A stretch of DNA of 64,000 nucleotides from Bacteroidales bacterium (lineage in GTDB: Bacteria; Bacteroidota; Bacteroidia; Bacteroidales; UBA932), in contig SUYM01000001.1 in the NCBI GenBank assembly GCA_015060455.1, positions 62,001 to 126,000 on the forward strand. The letters are read 5' to 3'. Below, piece by piece: positions 63,742-64,000 of this stretch. Made by a program: the position numbers and the translations under genes. Every line of letters starts with the position of its first letter. Position 1 is the first letter of the stretch. The notes beneath the pieces were generated by a model that saw only the letters and a program-made list of their open reading frames with translations, had not been told where the DNA came from and searched no databases.

Positions 63742-64000
63742 TTAGTCCTCGAACATATCAATTTCGCCTTTGTAGTATCCGCTTACAGGATTGCCGTTTG
63801 AGTCAACTCCACCGCTGAATCTGATCTCATAGATGTTGCCGCTGATGTGTTTGACCTCGATTACAAGTTCGCTTTCCTCTACATAATATTGTCCGAATTC
63901 AATATATTCAGATCCAGTGAAAACTCCATTTTCATCATAGAAGCCATAATCTGAATCTCCGTCGTGTACGAAATTTCCGGGCTCTGCTGAATATGTGTAT
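63742..64000 (-). CDS. C-terminal part of an uncharacterised protein, truncated by window edge
   Basis: Open frame to the window edge: ...YTYSAEPGNFVHDGDSDYGFYDENGVFTGSEYIEFGQYYVEESELVIEVKHISGNIYEIRFSGGVDSNGNPVSGYYKGEIDMFED*. Confidence 0.6.
   Translation of the reverse strand, partial: YTYSAEPGNFVHDGDSDYGFYDENGVFTGSEYIEFGQYYVEESELVIEVKHISGNIYEIRFSGGVDSNGNPVSGYYKGEIDMFED

Overview
Bacteroidales-type chromosomal segment; the promoters match the Bacteroidetes TTTG-N19-TAnnTTTG form. Main content, left to right: (1) the 3' end of a PEP/pyruvate-binding protein, converging on fabG-like and GH13 genes. (2) A probable sulfonolipid (capnine) biosynthesis locus at about 3.1-9.7 kb: tandem-VOC protein, AOS-family acyltransferase, cysteate synthase-like enzyme, MarR regulator, YeiH-type transporter and membrane-anchored SDR. 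(3) A housekeeping stretch: a C-terminally short birA, a CDF transporter, greA, and a decayed AAA-ATPase relic. (4) A 47.5-kb run of 27 co-directional minus-strand genes (12.3-59.9 kb) with no intergenic gap above about 25 bp. It joins a SusC/SusD polysaccharide-utilisation locus (two GH2, one GH5-like, two sialidase-like propellers, an esterase, a pair of uncharacterised TIM-barrel-like putative glycosidases, a hybrid two-component sensor) to what looks like a non-phosphorylative or semi-phosphorylative sugar-acid catabolic pathway (secreted mutarotase, SDR, IlvD/Edd dehydratase, KDG kinase, KDPG aldolase, FAD protein, AllG/DUF1116-like protein, cupin-MBL fusion, SSS symporter) and LutABC. 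(5) A divergent region with a candidate tiny gene or sRNA ending in a perfect 40-bp palindrome, a radical-SAM/lipoprotein pair, and an intact AAA-ATPase preceded by 33-bp-phased operator-like repeats. The strongest novelty candidates are the integrated 47.5-kb operon and its oxidative sugar pathway, the paired putative new glycosidases, the accessory genes around the sulfonolipid core, the rSAM/lipoprotein pair, and two small ORFs absent from the supplied ORF track. All family names are my own recognition from sequence; no searches were run.
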